DNA of 43,728 nucleotides from CAYSLU01 sp964431965. GTDB lineage: Bacteria; Verrucomicrobiota; Kiritimatiellia; CAIKKV01; CAYSLU01. The notes beneath the pieces were generated by a model that was not told the DNA's origin, did not search any database, and saw nothing but the letters and a program-made list of their open reading frames with translations. The stretch lies in NCBI GenBank assembly GCA_964431965.1, contig CAYSLU010000038.1:1-43728 (forward strand), read 5' to 3'. Below, piece by piece: positions 23,783 through 34,581 of this stretch (the stretch's first letter is position 1; the number at the start of each line of letters is the position of its first letter). The position numbers and the translations under genes were made by a program.

Positions 23783-25594
23783 ATGTCTCCACGGCTAATA
23801 GGCGGCGTGTGCATATCGGCCTGGCTGGTCCTGAGCTATTCCATGCATTGCCGGGGTGATGAACGGCAGCAAGGTGGAGAAGACAATGCCGAGGCACTGA
23901 GGCGGACGGTGATTGCCGATGCCGAAGGCCTCGCCCGTTACCACGCATCAGTTGCCAACGGTCGTGCGTCCGACTATCTGAGGCCGTTGGTTCATGCGCG
24001 CCTCGGAGCTTGGCGACAGAGCGCCGGCATGGGAATGCCAGAAGGACAAACGATCTACGGAGTCTGCCTCCTTCGAGGGGTGGGCGTCGCGAGCAACGCC
24101 GTAGATGCGACAGGATTCCTTCGGAAGGCGGCCGACCACGGGTATGCTTTTGCACAGTATGTATTGGCTTCTAACTACGAGGTTGGTGAGGGAGTCGCCA
24201 AGGACGCATCGGAGGCCGTCAAGTGGTGCCGAAAGGCCGCTGAGCAGGGCTATGCGCCTGGGCAATTCCACCTCGCACTCCGTTACTCTGAGGGCGTGGG
24301 GGTTGCCAAGGACGCAACGGAGTCCCTCAAGTGGCTCCGAAAGGCCGCTGAGCAGGGCTATGCCCCTGCTCAACTCAACCTAGGCAGCAGCTATTTGATC
24401 GGGGACGGCGTCGACAAGGACGAAGGGGAAGCCAAGAAGTGGTTCACTGCAGCCGCAGATCGCGGGAACGACAGAGCTCAGTACAATTTGGGTTGGTGCT
24501 ACCAACACGGTGCGGGGGTCACAAAGGACGAACCGGAAGCTGCGAAGTGGTTTCGCAAAGCGGCCGATCAGGGGCTCGCAGAGGCACAGTACGCGCTCGG
24601 CCGTTGCCTCTCCACGGGTCAGGGCGTAGCCGCTGATGTGCAGGAGGCAGTCAAGTGGTATCGAAAAGCGGCAGATCAAGGAAACGCCACGGCTCATGAG
24701 GCATTGGGCGGTGCCTATGACCGAGGTTGCGGAGTCATACAAGACGACTTGAGAGCATGTTCTCACTATCTGATCGCAGGCGCGCTGGGAACGGCTGAGG
24801 CAAGGTCACAGTCGGCGGTCGAGAGGCTCAGGACTGACAGACTCACGAGAGCCGAATACGCGGACGCGCAGCGTCTCGCTGCCGAGTGGATGGAGAGGCA
24901 CCGCGACAAGAGCGTCGCCGTGCAGACGAGCGAGGACGAACCCCAACCGCTTGGCACGCACCCCCGGCAGACGAGCTCGGGATCCGGGTTCGTGATCTCA
25001 GAGGATGGGTACTTCCTCACATGCGCACACGTAGTTGAGGACGGCAGTGTCTACAAAGTCCTCCTGGGCGGGTCGACCTATTCTGCCGTCCTGGTGCAGC
25101 GCGATCCCCTCAATGACCTGGCACTCCTCAAGCTCAGCGGAAAAGGATTCTCTCCTGTTCCTCTGCGAGCCGACCTGCCCAATATGGGCGCGAGAGTGTT
25201 CACCATCGGGTTCCCTCACCCATCGATCCAGGGGCCTGCCGCCAAGTTCACCGACGGAGTCATCAGTTCAATGACTGGCATTCAGGACGATGTTCGCACC
25301 CTGCAGATCACGGTGCCTGTTCAAGGGGGGAACTCCGGCGGGCCGCTGTTCGACAGCAACGGCAACGTTCTCGGCGTAGTGGTGTCGAAACTGAATGCGA
25401 TCTCGGTGTTCAGTTACACAGGCGACATGCCGCAAAACGTCAACTTTGCGGTCAAAATTGGCTATGCCATGCCGCTCGTGCAGAATGTGCTGGGTTTATC
25501 TGGCCGATTGAAGTCGATGCGCGCTTCACAGTCTGATCCGGGACTACTGGCCGACTTGGAAAAGGGATGTGGTCTCGTGCTCGTCTACAAGTAG
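23783..25594 (+). CDS. Secreted Sel1-repeat and trypsin-like serine protease fusion
   Basis: A 603-residue exported protein. A hydrophobic signal segment (about 5-22) is followed by about seven Sel1-type helical repeats (roughly residues 85-320), each with the AEQGYAPAQLNLG kind of block and WFRKAADQG. After a linker comes a trypsin-like domain (about 395-560) with an intact triad: His416 in TCAHVVED, Asp445 in NDLALL and Ser518 in GGNSGGPLF. The Sel1 array may bind a partner or substrate. The ATG at 23783 is about ten bases after GGAGGGAG; an upstream in-frame ATG is less likely. Base composition is lower than the core genes. It is probably one transcript with the following gene. Confidence 0.82.
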   Translation: MSPRLIGGVCISAWLVLSYSMHCRGDERQQGGEDNAEALRRTVIADAEGLARYHASVANGRASDYLRPLVHARLGAWRQSAGMGMPEGQTIYGVCLLRGVGVASNAVDATGFLRKAADHGYAFAQYVLASNYEVGEGVAKDASEAVKWCRKAAEQGYAPGQFHLALRYSEGVGVAKDATESLKWLRKAAEQGYAPAQLNLGSSYLIGDGVDKDEGEAKKWFTAAADRGNDRAQYNLGWCYQHGAGVTKDEPEAAKWFRKAADQGLAEAQYALGRCLSTGQGVAADVQEAVKWYRKAADQGNATAHEALGGAYDRGCGVIQDDLRACSHYLIAGALGTAEARSQSAVERLRTDRLTRAEYADAQRLAAEWMERHRDKSVAVQTSEDEPQPLGTHPRQTSSGSGFVISEDGYFLTCAHVVEDGSVYKVLLGGSTYSAVLVQRDPLNDLALLKLSGKGFSPVPLRADLPNMGARVFTIGFPHPSIQGPAAKFTDGVISSMTGIQDDVRTLQITVPVQGGNSGGPLFDSNGNVLGVVVSKLNAISVFSYTGDMPQNVNFAVKIGYAMPLVQNVLGLSGRLKSMRASQSDPGLLADLEKGCGLVLVYK

Positions 25595-25641
25595 TCCGGA
25601 GAGACTCTATCCAGCGATGGTTCGGTGGATCGAGGCGTGAC

Positions 25642-26472
25642 ATGAAAGAACCCGGATCAGAGCATCACTTGCGCGCTGACGCCGACGCTCTTTCTGTGCA
25701 CGACGACACCGATGCCTACTGCTTGGAATTGAACGACGGCATCAGCCGCAGACCGACCGATTTCCCCCTTGGTGGTAGCGCCCTGCACGCGATCTCTGCC
25801 GACGCCCTCGCCATACACCGCTCCGTCTTCTCGCTGTGTGTGGATGGGTGGGCATTCGTGACGCCTGCTCTGCTGCGAACGCAACTGGATCTCATCCTCA
25901 GCGCTACCGTCATCGCTCACGAAGCAGAACAACGAGACTACATGGGCTTCAAGTACATGTTCTCTTTCTGCCGCGACGACTACCAGACCGGGGATATCAC
26001 CTCTGAGTGCATGGGGAGGATTGACGCAGCACTGGCAGCCCTGAAGGAACCATTCAGGGCAAGAGCCGCGCAATCGCTTTCATCAGCGCAAAAGCAGACC
26101 TACTGGTACCGGCCAGAGTTCCGATCGCCCGCCGACATCAACAAAAGACTCATGTCCTGCGAGAGCAAGGTTCTCTACGAGATACTCTCGCGCGCCTCGC
26201 ACGGCGCCTTTTTCGGTCTCCGATACTTGAGGGATACGCCAAACGACATTCACCCGCATCCACGACCGGATCGCGCCTCACAGAGCCGGGCGTTGCTGAT
26301 CAGTTCGCGTATGATGCTTGAGCTATCGCGCATCCGCGGGTGGGTGGAGTCCGTTGCTCCCACCCCTGCACGAGAGGCATTGCTGGCGAGAGCAAGGGCG
26401 GCAGATGAGAGAGTGAAGGAAGAAGGACGCAAGAAGCCTAGTACGATACCCGATCGCGACTCGGCTATATGA
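25642..26472 (+). CDS. DUF5677-like helical protein
   Basis: A 276-residue soluble, helix-rich protein without a known function. The segment ALLRTQLDLILSATVIAHEA and the later YEILSRASHGAFFGLRYL resemble the paired helices and Ser-x-x-x-His blocks of DUF5677, a family seen in accessory and defence-like regions. The assignment is tentative. The start is the ATG at 25642, six bases after GAGG; the frame extends upstream into the protease gene, but that part overlaps it. It lies 47 bases after the Sel1-trypsin gene on the same strand and shares its lower GC content. Its stop codon overlaps the following 26-codon ORF. Confidence 0.5.
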   Translation: MKEPGSEHHLRADADALSVHDDTDAYCLELNDGISRRPTDFPLGGSALHAISADALAIHRSVFSLCVDGWAFVTPALLRTQLDLILSATVIAHEAEQRDYMGFKYMFSFCRDDYQTGDITSECMGRIDAALAALKEPFRARAAQSLSSAQKQTYWYRPEFRSPADINKRLMSCESKVLYEILSRASHGAFFGLRYLRDTPNDIHPHPRPDRASQSRALLISSRMMLELSRIRGWVESVAPTPAREALLARARAADERVKEEGRKKPSTIPDRDSAI

Positions 26473-26549
26473 TCGCTCAACTGGCCCGAGGGGAGGGACT
26501 GGCGCATGAAGAGGCGCTCAAGAGGGTCTTAGCGAAGGTCGCGCGCTGA
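26469..26549 (+). CDS. Possible 26-residue microprotein coupled to the DUF5677-like gene
   Basis: An ATG overlapping the previous stop codon (ATGA) opens 26 codons encoding a peptide that starts MIAQLARGEGLAHEEALKRV and ends LAKVAR. It is amphipathic and charged, and resembles the C-terminal helix of small antitoxin-like proteins (the GLxHEEA pattern), but is very short. It could be a genuine coupled microprotein or the remnant of a longer gene. The following 180 bases to glnS show nothing clear. Confidence 0.3.
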   Translation: MIAQLARGEGLAHEEALKRVLAKVAR

Positions 26550-26731
26550 GTGCGCCAATCGAGGATCTCGGATAGAGTCGCGGCTGGGCTGGCACCGGAC
26601 GCTCCGCTACACGCGGGCTGACCGCGTTTGACAGCCTGCGCAAGCAGCGCCTATGCTATGCGCCGTTTGAGGATCGCGCGCCGGGCCGCTGTGGACCGGA
26701 GCGGCGCCGAACGCGAAAGCGAGCGCATGGC

Positions 26732-28380
<1,649 letters not shown>

Positions 28381-28405
28381 CGGACTCCGCCCCCCCGGAG
28401 GGGCC

Positions 28406-29059
28406 ATGACCATGCACCTATCCGACGTCACCCCCAAGCTGACCCTGGCCAACCGGATCACGATCGCCCGGATCATCTCGATCCCCGGCTTCGTCACGCT
28501 CCTGCTCTACTATGGATCCGGGGCGAGCCAGGGAGGAGCCAACGAGTACCTCCGCTGGTCCGCCACCGTGCTGTTCGTGCTGTGCAGCGTCACGGATGCC
28601 CTGGACGGCTACATCGCCCGCTCGCGCAACCAGCGCACCCGGCTCGGGGCCATCCTCGACCCCATCGCGGACAAGGCGCTCCTCCTCTCCGGGCTCGTGC
28701 TGCTGAGCATCTCCTGGACGGACGGCGCCGGCCACCCGCTCTTCCACCCGGACATCCCGGTGTGGTACCTGATCATGGTGGTCAGCCGCGACGTCCTCAT
28801 CGTCATCGGATCCATCGTCATCGATCTGGCGGTCGGCCATGTCGTGGTCACGCCCCGCATCTCCGGCAAGATCTCCACGTTCCTCCAGATGGCCATCATC
28901 GTGTGGGTCCTGTTCGGCGGCCCGGCCCGCGAGTTCCTGTACCTGCTCGTGCCGGCCGCGGTGTGCACCCTGATCTCGACCGTGCAGTACGTGACCGACG
29001 GCATTCGCCAACTTGAAAAGGCCCATCCCCATGAAGTCCATGGAAAGCCCCGCGCCTGA
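28406..29059 (+). CDS. pgsA: CDP-diacylglycerol-glycerol-3-phosphate phosphatidyltransferase
   Basis: A 217-residue inner-membrane CDP-alcohol phosphotransferase making phosphatidylglycerol phosphate, the committed step to acidic phospholipids. The active-site signature D-x2-D-G-x2-A-R-x8-G-x3-D-x3-D is complete in DALDGYIARS through LGAILDPIAD. It follows N-terminal TLANRITIARI, the usual first-helix sequence of PgsA. About six membrane helices are visible. GGAGGGG lies just before the ATG at 28406, and a second ATG two codons on is possible. Its 3' end overlaps the start of der. Other CDP-alcohol transferases cannot be fully excluded. Confidence 0.85.
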   Translation: MTMHLSDVTPKLTLANRITIARIISIPGFVTLLLYYGSGASQGGANEYLRWSATVLFVLCSVTDALDGYIARSRNQRTRLGAILDPIADKALLLSGLVLLSISWTDGAGHPLFHPDIPVWYLIMVVSRDVLIVIGSIVIDLAVGHVVVTPRISGKISTFLQMAIIVWVLFGGPAREFLYLLVPAAVCTLISTVQYVTDGIRQLEKAHPHEVHGKPRA

Positions 29060-30389
29060 GGGCGCGCTTCCCGTCCTGGCCATCGTGGGGCGCCCCAACG
29101 TGGGGAAGTCCGCGGTGTTCAACCGCATCGCCCGCCGGCGCATCGCCATCGTCCACGAGCAGAGCGGCGTCACCCGGGATCGCCTCGTCTGCCGGGCCAG
29201 CTGCGGCGACGTCCACTTCGACCTCGTCGATACCGGCGGCCTCGGGCTCATCGACGGCTCGCGGCCGGAGGACGACATCGAAGCCGGCATCCGCCGGCAG
29301 GTGGATGCCGCGATCGAGGACGCGGCGGCGATCCTGTTCGTCGTCGACGTCCAGGCCGGCGTGATGCCGCTCGACCAGGATGTGGCGCGGCGCCTCCACC
29401 AGTGCGGCCTGCCCGTCTACACGCTCGCCAACAAGTGCGACGACGCCGTCCGCGACGGCCAGGCGGTCGATTTCGAGCGGCTCGGCTTCCGCGTATTCCC
29501 GGTTTCCGCGCTCCACGGCCGCGGGTTTGACGACGTGCTCGACCGGATCACCCGCGATCTCCCCCGCGCGCCGCTGCCGGAGGAGACCGTCGGCACCCGT
29601 GTCGCGATCGTCGGCCGGCCCAACGTCGGCAAGTCCTCCTTCGTGAACCGCCTCCTGCGCGCGGACCGCGTGATCGTCTCGAACGTGCCCGGCACGACCA
29701 TCGACAGCGTCGATATCCCGTATGCCGTGGGAACGGGCCCCACCGCCCGGCACTACGTCCTGACCGACACAGCCGGCCTGCGGCCCGCCCGCCGCGTCAA
29801 CGAGGCGCTCGAACGCTTCAGCGCGATGCGGGCCGACCGGAGCATCCGGCAGGCGGACGTCGTCGTTCACATGCTGGACGCGAAGGAAGGCCCCACCGAG
29901 CAGGACATGAAGATCGCCGACATGATCGCGGAGCACGGGAAGGGCTCGATCATCGCCGTCAACAAGTGGGATCTGGTCGATCACGCGACCCAGCGGGAGT
30001 ACGAGGCGGCGCTGCGGCGAGCCCTACCGCACTTGGATTACGTGCCGATCGTGTTCATCTCGGCCTCGTCGGGATACAACATCCGCCGCACGATCGACGC
30101 GATCGACCTCGTCTCGGTCCAGATCGACGCCCACCTGACCACCGGGGTCCTCAACCGCACCATAGCGGACGCGACGGCCCAGGTTCCGCCGCCGATGATC
30201 CATGGAAAACGCTTCAAGATCTACTACGCGACGCAGGTCGGAACCCGGCCCGTCCGCATCGCGCTGTTCGTCAACGATCCCCTCCGACTCCCCCATCCCT
30301 ACCGCCATTTCCTGGTCCGGCGCCTGCGCGCCGCATTCGGCCTGGAAGGCGCGCCCGTGACCCTGGAACTCAAGGCCAAACCCCGCTGA
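29031..30389 (+). CDS. der: Ribosome assembly GTPase Der (EngA)
   Basis: A 452-residue double GTPase required for 50S subunit maturation. Two tandem G domains each have GRPNVGKS, then DTGGL or DTAGL, then NKCD or NKWD, followed by a C-terminal KH-like domain (about 360-452) with GKRFKIYYATQ and the family's PHPYRHFLVRRLR end. The ATG at 29031 overlaps pgsA by 29 bases and an ATG three codons later is an alternative. A strong terminator follows 40 bases after the stop codon. Confidence 0.95.
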   Translation: MKSMESPAPEGALPVLAIVGRPNVGKSAVFNRIARRRIAIVHEQSGVTRDRLVCRASCGDVHFDLVDTGGLGLIDGSRPEDDIEAGIRRQVDAAIEDAAAILFVVDVQAGVMPLDQDVARRLHQCGLPVYTLANKCDDAVRDGQAVDFERLGFRVFPVSALHGRGFDDVLDRITRDLPRAPLPEETVGTRVAIVGRPNVGKSSFVNRLLRADRVIVSNVPGTTIDSVDIPYAVGTGPTARHYVLTDTAGLRPARRVNEALERFSAMRADRSIRQADVVVHMLDAKEGPTEQDMKIADMIAEHGKGSIIAVNKWDLVDHATQREYEAALRRALPHLDYVPIVFISASSGYNIRRTIDAIDLVSVQIDAHLTTGVLNRTIADATAQVPPPMIHGKRFKIYYATQVGTRPVRIALFVNDPLRLPHPYRHFLVRRLRAAFGLEGAPVTLELKAKPR

Positions 30390-30431
30390 AATGGGGCGGG
30401 CAATTTTTGCGTTTTTTTTGCGCTTTCTTCA

Positions 30432-30452
30432 GGCCGTTTTTCGGCCGTTTTT
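30432..30452 (+). terminator. Intrinsic terminator after der
   Basis: GGCCG, loop TTTTT, CGGCC, then GTTTTT and, a few bases on, TTTTTT. The 11-mer GGCCGTTTTTC occurs twice in succession here. The T-rich tract and position after der make this a convincing intrinsic terminator. Confidence 0.75.
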
Positions 30453-30493
30453 CGGGATTTTTTACCCCTCGCGCCATTCGCCATCAAAATCCC

Positions 30494-30558
30494 TTGCATA
30501 CCCCCATATGTAGTGTTACTTATTCGACCCCGTTGGGGACATGTAGCACAGATAGTGC
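30494..30558 (+). promoter_or_regulatory. Candidate nrdJ promoter with two NrdR-box-like sites
   Basis: TTGCAT (30494-30499) and TACTTA (30517-30522), 17 bases apart, could be -35 and -10 elements. CCCCCATATGTAGTGT (30501-30516) matches 11 of 16 positions of the NrdR box ACACTATATATAGTGT and lies between them. A weaker second match, GTAGCACAGATAGTGC (30543-30558, 9 of 16), sits 42 bases away, four helical turns. NrdR normally represses ribonucleotide reductase genes through paired boxes. No nrdR gene is in the window. Confidence 0.4.
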
Positions 30559-30618
30559 CTTCCACGTTTATTTTTTTGTCGTATCCTACGCAAGATCAAC
30601 GGGTCAGGAGTTCGAACC

Positions 30619-33594
30619 ATGTTGGACGTCAATAAGTCTCTGGAACTGATCGACGAGCGGCAGATTGCCAAACTGAAGACGACGAAGCCGGCGGCGCGAC
30701 GCGGCAAGGACGGAAAAGTGGACGGATTGAGGGTGGATAGCCTGCTGAGCGGAGGCACGGATCCGTTCGCGCAGATCGAGTGGGAGCGGCGGCGCGCGAG
30801 CATCCAGGACGACAAGGGCAAGGTCATTTTCGTCCAGGACAACGTCGAGATGCCGAAGTCCTGGTCGCAGCTGGCGACCAACGTGGTCACCTCGAAGTAC
30901 TTCTACGGCGCCCCGGGGACCAACCAGCGCGAATACTCCGTCCGCCAGCTGGTCCACCGCGTGGCCCGGACGATCGCCGACTGGGGGCTGCGGGACGGCT
31001 ACTTCGCGTCCGCCGCGGACGCCGACAACTTCTACCACGAGCTGAGCTTCATCTGCGTGAACCAGTACGGCTCGTTCAACAGCCCGGTATGGTTCAACGT
31101 GGGCCTGCATCAGGAGTACGGGCTGAGCTCGAACAACCATGCGTGCTACCACTGGAACGCCGAGGCCGGGCAGATCGAGCCCTCCAAGGATTCCTACAAG
31201 TACCCCCAGGCCTCCGCCTGCTTCATCCAGTCCGTCCAGGATACGATGGAGGACATCATGCGGCTGGCCTCCGCCGAGGCGATGCTCTTCAAGTATGGCT
31301 CCGGCACGGGCACGGATCTCAGCACCCTCCGCAGCAGCCGCGAGAAGCTCTCCGGCGGCGGCACGCCGTCCGGCCCCCTCAGCTTCATGCGCGTGTACGA
31401 CCAGGTCGCCGCGGTCGTGAAGTCCGGCGGCAAGACCCGCCGCGCCGCGAAGATGCAGAGCCTGAAGGTCACCCACCCCGACATCCTCGCCTTCATCACC
31501 TGCAAGACCCAGGAAGAGAAGAAGGCGTGGACCCTGATCGACGCCGGCTACGCCGGATCGTTCGGCGGTGACGCCTACTCCTCGATCATGTTCCAGAACG
31601 CGAACCTCTCGGTCCGGCTGACCGACGAGTTCATGAAGGCCGTCGAGGAAGACGGCGAGTGGCAGACGCGCGCCGTGACCAACGGCGAGGTGAAGGACAC
31701 ATACAAGGCGCGCGAGATCATCCGGCATATCGCCGAGGGGACCCACATCTGCGGCGACCCGGGCGTCCAGTACGACACGACGGTGAACCGCTGGCACACC
31801 TGCATCAACAGCGGCCGCATCAACGCCAGCAACCCGTGCTCCGAGTTCATGTTCGTCGACGACAGCGCCTGCAACCTGGCGTCGATCAACCTGATGAAGC
31901 TCATGGACGAGGCCGGCAACTTCGACATCGACCGCTTCCGGCACATCGTACGGATCTTCATCATCGCCCAGGAGATCATCGTCGACAGCGCCAGCTACCC
32001 AGTGCCGACGATCGCCCTGAACTCGCACCTCTTCCGCCCGCTCGGGCTCGGCTTCGCCAATCTGGGCGCCGTCATCCTGAGCCTCGGCCAGCCGTACGAC
32101 AGCGATCCCGGCCGCGCCTTCGCTGGCGCCGTGACGTCGCTGATGACCGGGTTCGCATACGAAACGTCGGCCGAGCTCGCCCGGATCAAGGGCCCGTTCG
32201 ACGAGTACCGCAAGAACGCGGAGTGCATGGCCAAGGTCATGCACATGCACCGCGAAGCGGTGGATCACGTGGACCGCGCCGCCTGCCCGCCCGCGCTGAT
32301 CGACGCCGCAGAGGCCGCCTGGGACCGCGCCATCGCCGCCGGCGAGCGGAACGGATACCGCAACTCGCAGGTCACGCTGCTCGCGCCCACCGGCACGATC
32401 GGGTTCATGATGGACTGCGACACCACGGGCGTGGAGCCGGACATTGCGCTCGTGAAGTACAAGCAGCTCGCCGGCGGCGGCATGATGAAGATCGTGAACC
32501 GCACCGTGGGCAACGCGCTCCGACGCCTCGGCTACGCCCCCGACGCGGTCGGGCGCATCCTGAAGCACATCGACGACACGGACACGATCGAAGGCGCCGC
32601 AGACCTGAAGCCGGAAGACCTGCCGGTGTTCGACTGCGCGTTCAAGCCCAAGAACGGCGTTCGCAGCATCCCGCATCAGGCCCATCTGCGCATGATGGCC
32701 GCCGTCCAGCCGTTCCTCTCGGGCGCGATCAGCAAGACGATCAACATGCCCACCGAGGCCACGGTGGACGAGATCATGCAGGCCTATATCGACGGGTGGA
32801 AGATGGGCCTGAAGGCCATCGCCATCTACCGAGACGGATCCAAGCGGACCCAGCCGCTCAACACGAGCAAGGTGGAACAAAAGGACGGCTCGGAGCCGGC
32901 GGCGGATTCGCCCGCCTCGCCGGCCGTCGCAGCCGCGCCGAAGCCCTTCCGGCGGCGCATGTCGGCCACCCGGAACTCGATCACCCACAAGTTCGAGGTC
33001 GCCGGCCACGAGGGATACCTCACGGTGGGCCTCTACGAGGACGGCGCGCCGGGCGAGCTCTTCATCACGATGGCCAAGGAGGGCAGCACGGTCGGCGGCA
33101 CGATGGATTCCTTCGGAACGGCCATCTCGCTCTGCTTGCAGTACGGCGTTCCGCTGAAGGAGCTCGTCCGGAAGTTCTCGCACAGCCGCTTCGAGCCGAG
33201 CGGCTTCACGAAGAACCCCGACATCCCCATGGCGAAGTCGCTGGTGGACTACATCTTCCGCTGGATGGACCTCACCTTCCCCGACGGACGCGTCGCCTCC
33301 CAGCACGAGGCTCCGCCGCCCAAGCAGTCCAAGAAGCCGCACAAGGCCCGGCATGCCGCCGCTCCGGCCGCTTCGGGTGCGGCGGCGGCAACCGCACCCG
33401 CCGCCGCTGAGGCCGCGGCCGTTGCCGCCCCCGCGTCGGCGGCCGCCACCGGAACGGAAGAGGGACGCTTCGACGAGCAGTTCGAGTCGTTCGAGGAGGA
33501 CGCGCCGGCCTGCGACGTGTGCGGAATGATCACGGTTCGCAACGGCCACTGCTATCGCTGCTACAACTGCGGCAACTCGATGGGCTGCTCGTAG
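30619..33594 (+). CDS. nrdJ: Vitamin B12-dependent (class II) ribonucleotide reductase
   Basis: A 991-residue adenosylcobalamin-dependent enzyme reducing ribonucleotides for DNA synthesis; it needs neither oxygen nor a small subunit. The radical cysteine is Cys407 in the N-x-C-x-E motif NPCSE, and the redox pair is Cys201 (ASACFIQS) and Cys418 (SACNLASINL). The substrate-binding block LAPTGTIGFMMDCDTTGVEP follows. The C-terminus has an Ala/Pro-rich linker (about 915-955) and a Cys-rich tail (CDVCG, CYRCYNCGNSMGC) that re-reduces the active site. AGGAG lies 8 bases before the ATG. The preceding leader has NrdR-box-like sites. Confidence 0.97.
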   Translation: MLDVNKSLELIDERQIAKLKTTKPAARRGKDGKVDGLRVDSLLSGGTDPFAQIEWERRRASIQDDKGKVIFVQDNVEMPKSWSQLATNVVTSKYFYGAPGTNQREYSVRQLVHRVARTIADWGLRDGYFASAADADNFYHELSFICVNQYGSFNSPVWFNVGLHQEYGLSSNNHACYHWNAEAGQIEPSKDSYKYPQASACFIQSVQDTMEDIMRLASAEAMLFKYGSGTGTDLSTLRSSREKLSGGGTPSGPLSFMRVYDQVAAVVKSGGKTRRAAKMQSLKVTHPDILAFITCKTQEEKKAWTLIDAGYAGSFGGDAYSSIMFQNANLSVRLTDEFMKAVEEDGEWQTRAVTNGEVKDTYKAREIIRHIAEGTHICGDPGVQYDTTVNRWHTCINSGRINASNPCSEFMFVDDSACNLASINLMKLMDEAGNFDIDRFRHIVRIFIIAQEIIVDSASYPVPTIALNSHLFRPLGLGFANLGAVILSLGQPYDSDPGRAFAGAVTSLMTGFAYETSAELARIKGPFDEYRKNAECMAKVMHMHREAVDHVDRAACPPALIDAAEAAWDRAIAAGERNGYRNSQVTLLAPTGTIGFMMDCDTTGVEPDIALVKYKQLAGGGMMKIVNRTVGNALRRLGYAPDAVGRILKHIDDTDTIEGAADLKPEDLPVFDCAFKPKNGVRSIPHQAHLRMMAAVQPFLSGAISKTINMPTEATVDEIMQAYIDGWKMGLKAIAIYRDGSKRTQPLNTSKVEQKDGSEPAADSPASPAVAAAPKPFRRRMSATRNSITHKFEVAGHEGYLTVGLYEDGAPGELFITMAKEGSTVGGTMDSFGTAISLCLQYGVPLKELVRKFSHSRFEPSGFTKNPDIPMAKSLVDYIFRWMDLTFPDGRVASQHEAPPPKQSKKPHKARHAAAPAASGAAAATAPAAAEAAAVAAPASAAATGTEEGRFDEQFESFEEDAPACDVCGMITVRNGHCYRCYNCGNSMGCS

Positions 33595-33656
33595 GACGGG
33601 GTCCGTGCCGCCTCGCTCTGCGATCGCTGCGCCTTCCGCGGTGCAATCATACAAGG

Positions 33657-33683
33657 TTCACCGCAGAGGCGCAGAGGACACGG
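33657..33683 (+). repeat. Short intergenic element with CGCAGAGGCGCAGAGG core
   Basis: The core CGCAGAGGCGCAGAGG contains GCAGAGG twice, seven to nine bases apart, in the 177 bases between nrdJ and pyrK. Similar strings recur between genes of PVC and related bacteria from memory, so it may be a fragment of an interspersed repeat. The rest of the gap shows nothing clear. Confidence 0.3.
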
Positions 33684-33771
33684 CGGGTTCATCTGTGCGG
33701 ACTCCCGCGCCAATCCCGCCTTGACCGAGACCGAGGGAATCCGCACACTCTCCGCCCGATCATTGGCGCCC

Positions 33772-34560
33772 ATGCATCTCGAGTACACACGCGTCGTGAA
33801 CCATGAGCGAGTCGGCGCCGCATATCGCCGGCTGGACCTCGCCTCCAGCATCATCTCGCCGCGCGTCCGGCCCGGCCAGTTCGTCCACCTGCGCGTGCCC
33901 AACGTGGCGGGAACCGTTCTGCGGCGGCCCTTCAGCGTGTACCGGGCCGAGCGCGACTGCCTGTCGGTGCTCTACAAGTGCGTCGGGCGCGGCACAGAGG
34001 CGATGGCCGCCCTCGCGCCGGGCTCGGACGTGAGCCTGCTCGGCCCGCTGGGAAACGGATTCCCGACAGAGGAGCCCGGATTCCCCGTCCTGGTGGCTGG
34101 CGGCTACGGGATGGCGGCCCTCTACCTGCTCGCCCGCACGCTCCCCGCAGCCGGCGCCGTCTTCGTCGGCGGCGCCACCGGAGCCGACGTCCTGTGCGTC
34201 GAGGATTTCGAGGCGCTGGGCTGGCCCGTTCATATCGCCACCGAGGACGGATCCCGCGGCGTCCGCGGACGGGTCACCGAAGCGCTGGACCCCTGGATGG
34301 ACGGGCCCGGCGCCGGGAAGCCCCTCTCCTTCTTTGCCTGTGGACCCAACGGCATGCTGCGGGCTGTCGGCGACCGATGCATCGCCCGAGGCCGCACGGG
34401 CTGGCTGTCGATGGACCGGCACATGGGCTGCGGCGTCGGCGCCTGCCTGGCCTGCGTGCAGCGAATCCGCGATCCGGGCCAGCCGGACCGCACGCGGTGG
34501 GCGCGGGTCTGCCGCGACGGGCCCGTGTTCGAGTGTCGCGAGATCGTGTGGGAGGACTGA
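33772..34560 (+). CDS. pyrK: Dihydroorotate dehydrogenase B electron-transfer subunit
   Basis: A 262-residue FAD and [2Fe-2S] protein that passes electrons from the PyrD subunit to NAD in pyrimidine synthesis. The FAD motif is RRPFSVY, and VLVAGGYGMAAL is the nucleotide-binding loop. The cluster ligands are Cys220, Cys225 and Cys228 in CGVGACLAC, and Cys247 in VCRDGPVF, matching the family spacing. The ATG at 33772 gives a standard N-terminus; the frame continues upstream to a TTG at 33721, so a longer start is possible, since no clear ribosome site is seen. It precedes pyrD by 21 bases. Confidence 0.93.
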   Translation: MHLEYTRVVNHERVGAAYRRLDLASSIISPRVRPGQFVHLRVPNVAGTVLRRPFSVYRAERDCLSVLYKCVGRGTEAMAALAPGSDVSLLGPLGNGFPTEEPGFPVLVAGGYGMAALYLLARTLPAAGAVFVGGATGADVLCVEDFEALGWPVHIATEDGSRGVRGRVTEALDPWMDGPGAGKPLSFFACGPNGMLRAVGDRCIARGRTGWLSMDRHMGCGVGACLACVQRIRDPGQPDRTRWARVCRDGPVFECREIVWED

Positions 34561-34581
34561 TCGCCCCCCCCGGGACATGCC

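Noticed and set aside
30604..33654. Long open frame antisense to nrdJ
   Set aside because: It is complementary to a full-length, motif-complete nrdJ; long antisense frames are expected where third positions are nearly all G or C. The same applies to antisense frames such as 5026-7320.
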